Translations under genes and position numbers: made by a program
Notes under the pieces: model-generated
The model's input: the letters and a program-made list of their open reading frames with translations, nothing else
What the model was told of the DNA's origin: nothing
Database searches by the model: none
Part shown: piece by piece, positions 5,582 through 6,017 of the stretch
Position numbering within the stretch: position 1 is the first letter of the stretch
How the letters are laid out: every line of letters starts with the position of its first letter
Origin: Clostridia bacterium
GTDB lineage: Bacteria; Bacillota_A; Clostridia; Christensenellales; Aristaeellaceae
Length of the DNA: 6,017 nucleotides
Direction: 5' to 3'
Assembly (NCBI GenBank): GCA_017412025.1
Contig: JAFQOY010000040.1
Coordinates: 1 to 6,017, forward strand

Positions 5582-6017
5582 ATGACCATGCTCAAAGTTG
5601 AGGATCTGCACGTTTACTACGGCAGCATCCACGCCATCAAGGGCGTCTCCTTCGAGGTCAACGAAGGCGAGATCGTCACGCTCATCGGCGCCAACGGCGC
5701 GGGCAAATCCACGACGCTCAACACCGTCGCCGGCCTGATGAAGCCGCGCAGCGGCCATGTCACCTTCATGGATCATCCCATCGCCGGCATGTCCGCCAGC
5801 AAGATCGTTCCCCACGGCCTTGCGCTCTGCCCGGAAGGCCGCCGCGTTTTCCAGCAGATGACCGTGCGCGAGAACCTGGAAATGGGCGGCTACACCCGTC
5901 CTGCGGGCGAAATCAGCGCGTCGCTTGACGACGTGTTCACCCGCTTCCCCAGGCTCAAGGAGCGCCACAGGCAGATCGCCGGCACGCTCTCCGGCGGCGA
6001 GCAGCAGATGCTGGCCA
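5582..6017 (+). CDS. livF: Branched-chain amino acid ABC transporter, ATP-binding protein LivF (3' truncated by window)
   Basis: This is the second ATPase of the importer, partner of LivG, and is open to the window edge: 145 codons are present of an expected 235 or so. ATG at 5582 is preceded by a strong AAGGAGG (5567-5573) with an 8-base gap, three bases after the livG stop, so it is preferred over the ATG at 5588. Visible landmarks are the N-terminal LKVEDLHVYYGSIHAIKGVS (4-23), Walker A GANGAGKST (36-44), the LivF-typical CPEGRRVFQQMTVRENLEMG (83-102), and the signature LSGGEQQMLA (136-145), at which the window ends. Walker B and the switch histidine lie beyond it. Nothing suggests a frameshift or decay. 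Confidence 0.94.
   Translation, partial: MTMLKVEDLHVYYGSIHAIKGVSFEVNEGEIVTLIGANGAGKSTTLNTVAGLMKPRSGHVTFMDHPIAGMSASKIVPHGLALCPEGRRVFQQMTVRENLEMGGYTRPAGEISASLDDVFTRFPRLKERHRQIAGTLSGGEQQMLA

Noticed and set aside
4610..5968. 452-codon minus-strand open frame antisense to livG and livF
   Set aside because: It spans the ends of three well-identified genes in reverse, is Ala/Asp/His-rich and lacks a recognisable domain. Its length reflects GC-rich codon bias.

Overview
This is a GC-rich bacterial window whose main content is a branched-chain/neutral amino acid ABC importer operon (liv type, HAAT family) on the + strand, with a divergent EamA/DMT-family membrane transporter on the - strand. The combination of near-consensus sigma-A-type promoters, strong purine-rich ribosome binding sites and low-GC spacers inside a GC-rich genome suggests a GC-rich member of the Bacillota (Clostridia-like, possibly gut-associated). 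The solute-binding protein has a classical signal peptide without a lipobox, which would also suit a diderm such as Synergistota, so the phylum assignment is tentative.

Layout: 1-206 holds no gene but contains three closely packed hairpin-forming palindromes. 207-230 is a hairpin that probably terminates the eamA transcript. 236-1105 (-) is the EamA/DMT transporter. 1106-1397 is a divergent intergenic region with one well-spaced promoter for each direction and a structured leader ahead of livJ. 1398-2519 (+) is the secreted binding protein LivJ. 2520-2764 is a 245-bp spacer with a very stable GC-rich hairpin just after livJ and a long AT-rich foldback element. Then follow livH (2765-3649), livM (3660-4730), livG (4727-5578) and livF (5582 to the window edge, truncated), tightly packed or overlapping.

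Function: LivJ captures the substrate outside the membrane. LivH and LivM form the transmembrane channel. LivG and LivF are the two ATPases that power uptake. Gene order J-H-M-G-F is the standard one for this family. The hairpin and foldback between livJ and livH probably allow the binding protein to be made in excess over the membrane complex, though this is inferred. The EamA protein is a drug/metabolite-type transporter, possibly an exporter, with unknown substrate.

I do not see a novel multi-gene system here. The coding content is conventional. The items worth a second look are the non-coding structures: the palindrome cluster at 48-169, the livJ leader, and the AT-rich foldback at 2643-2719. 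No rRNA, tRNA, CRISPR array, transposase or insertion sequence was recognised.
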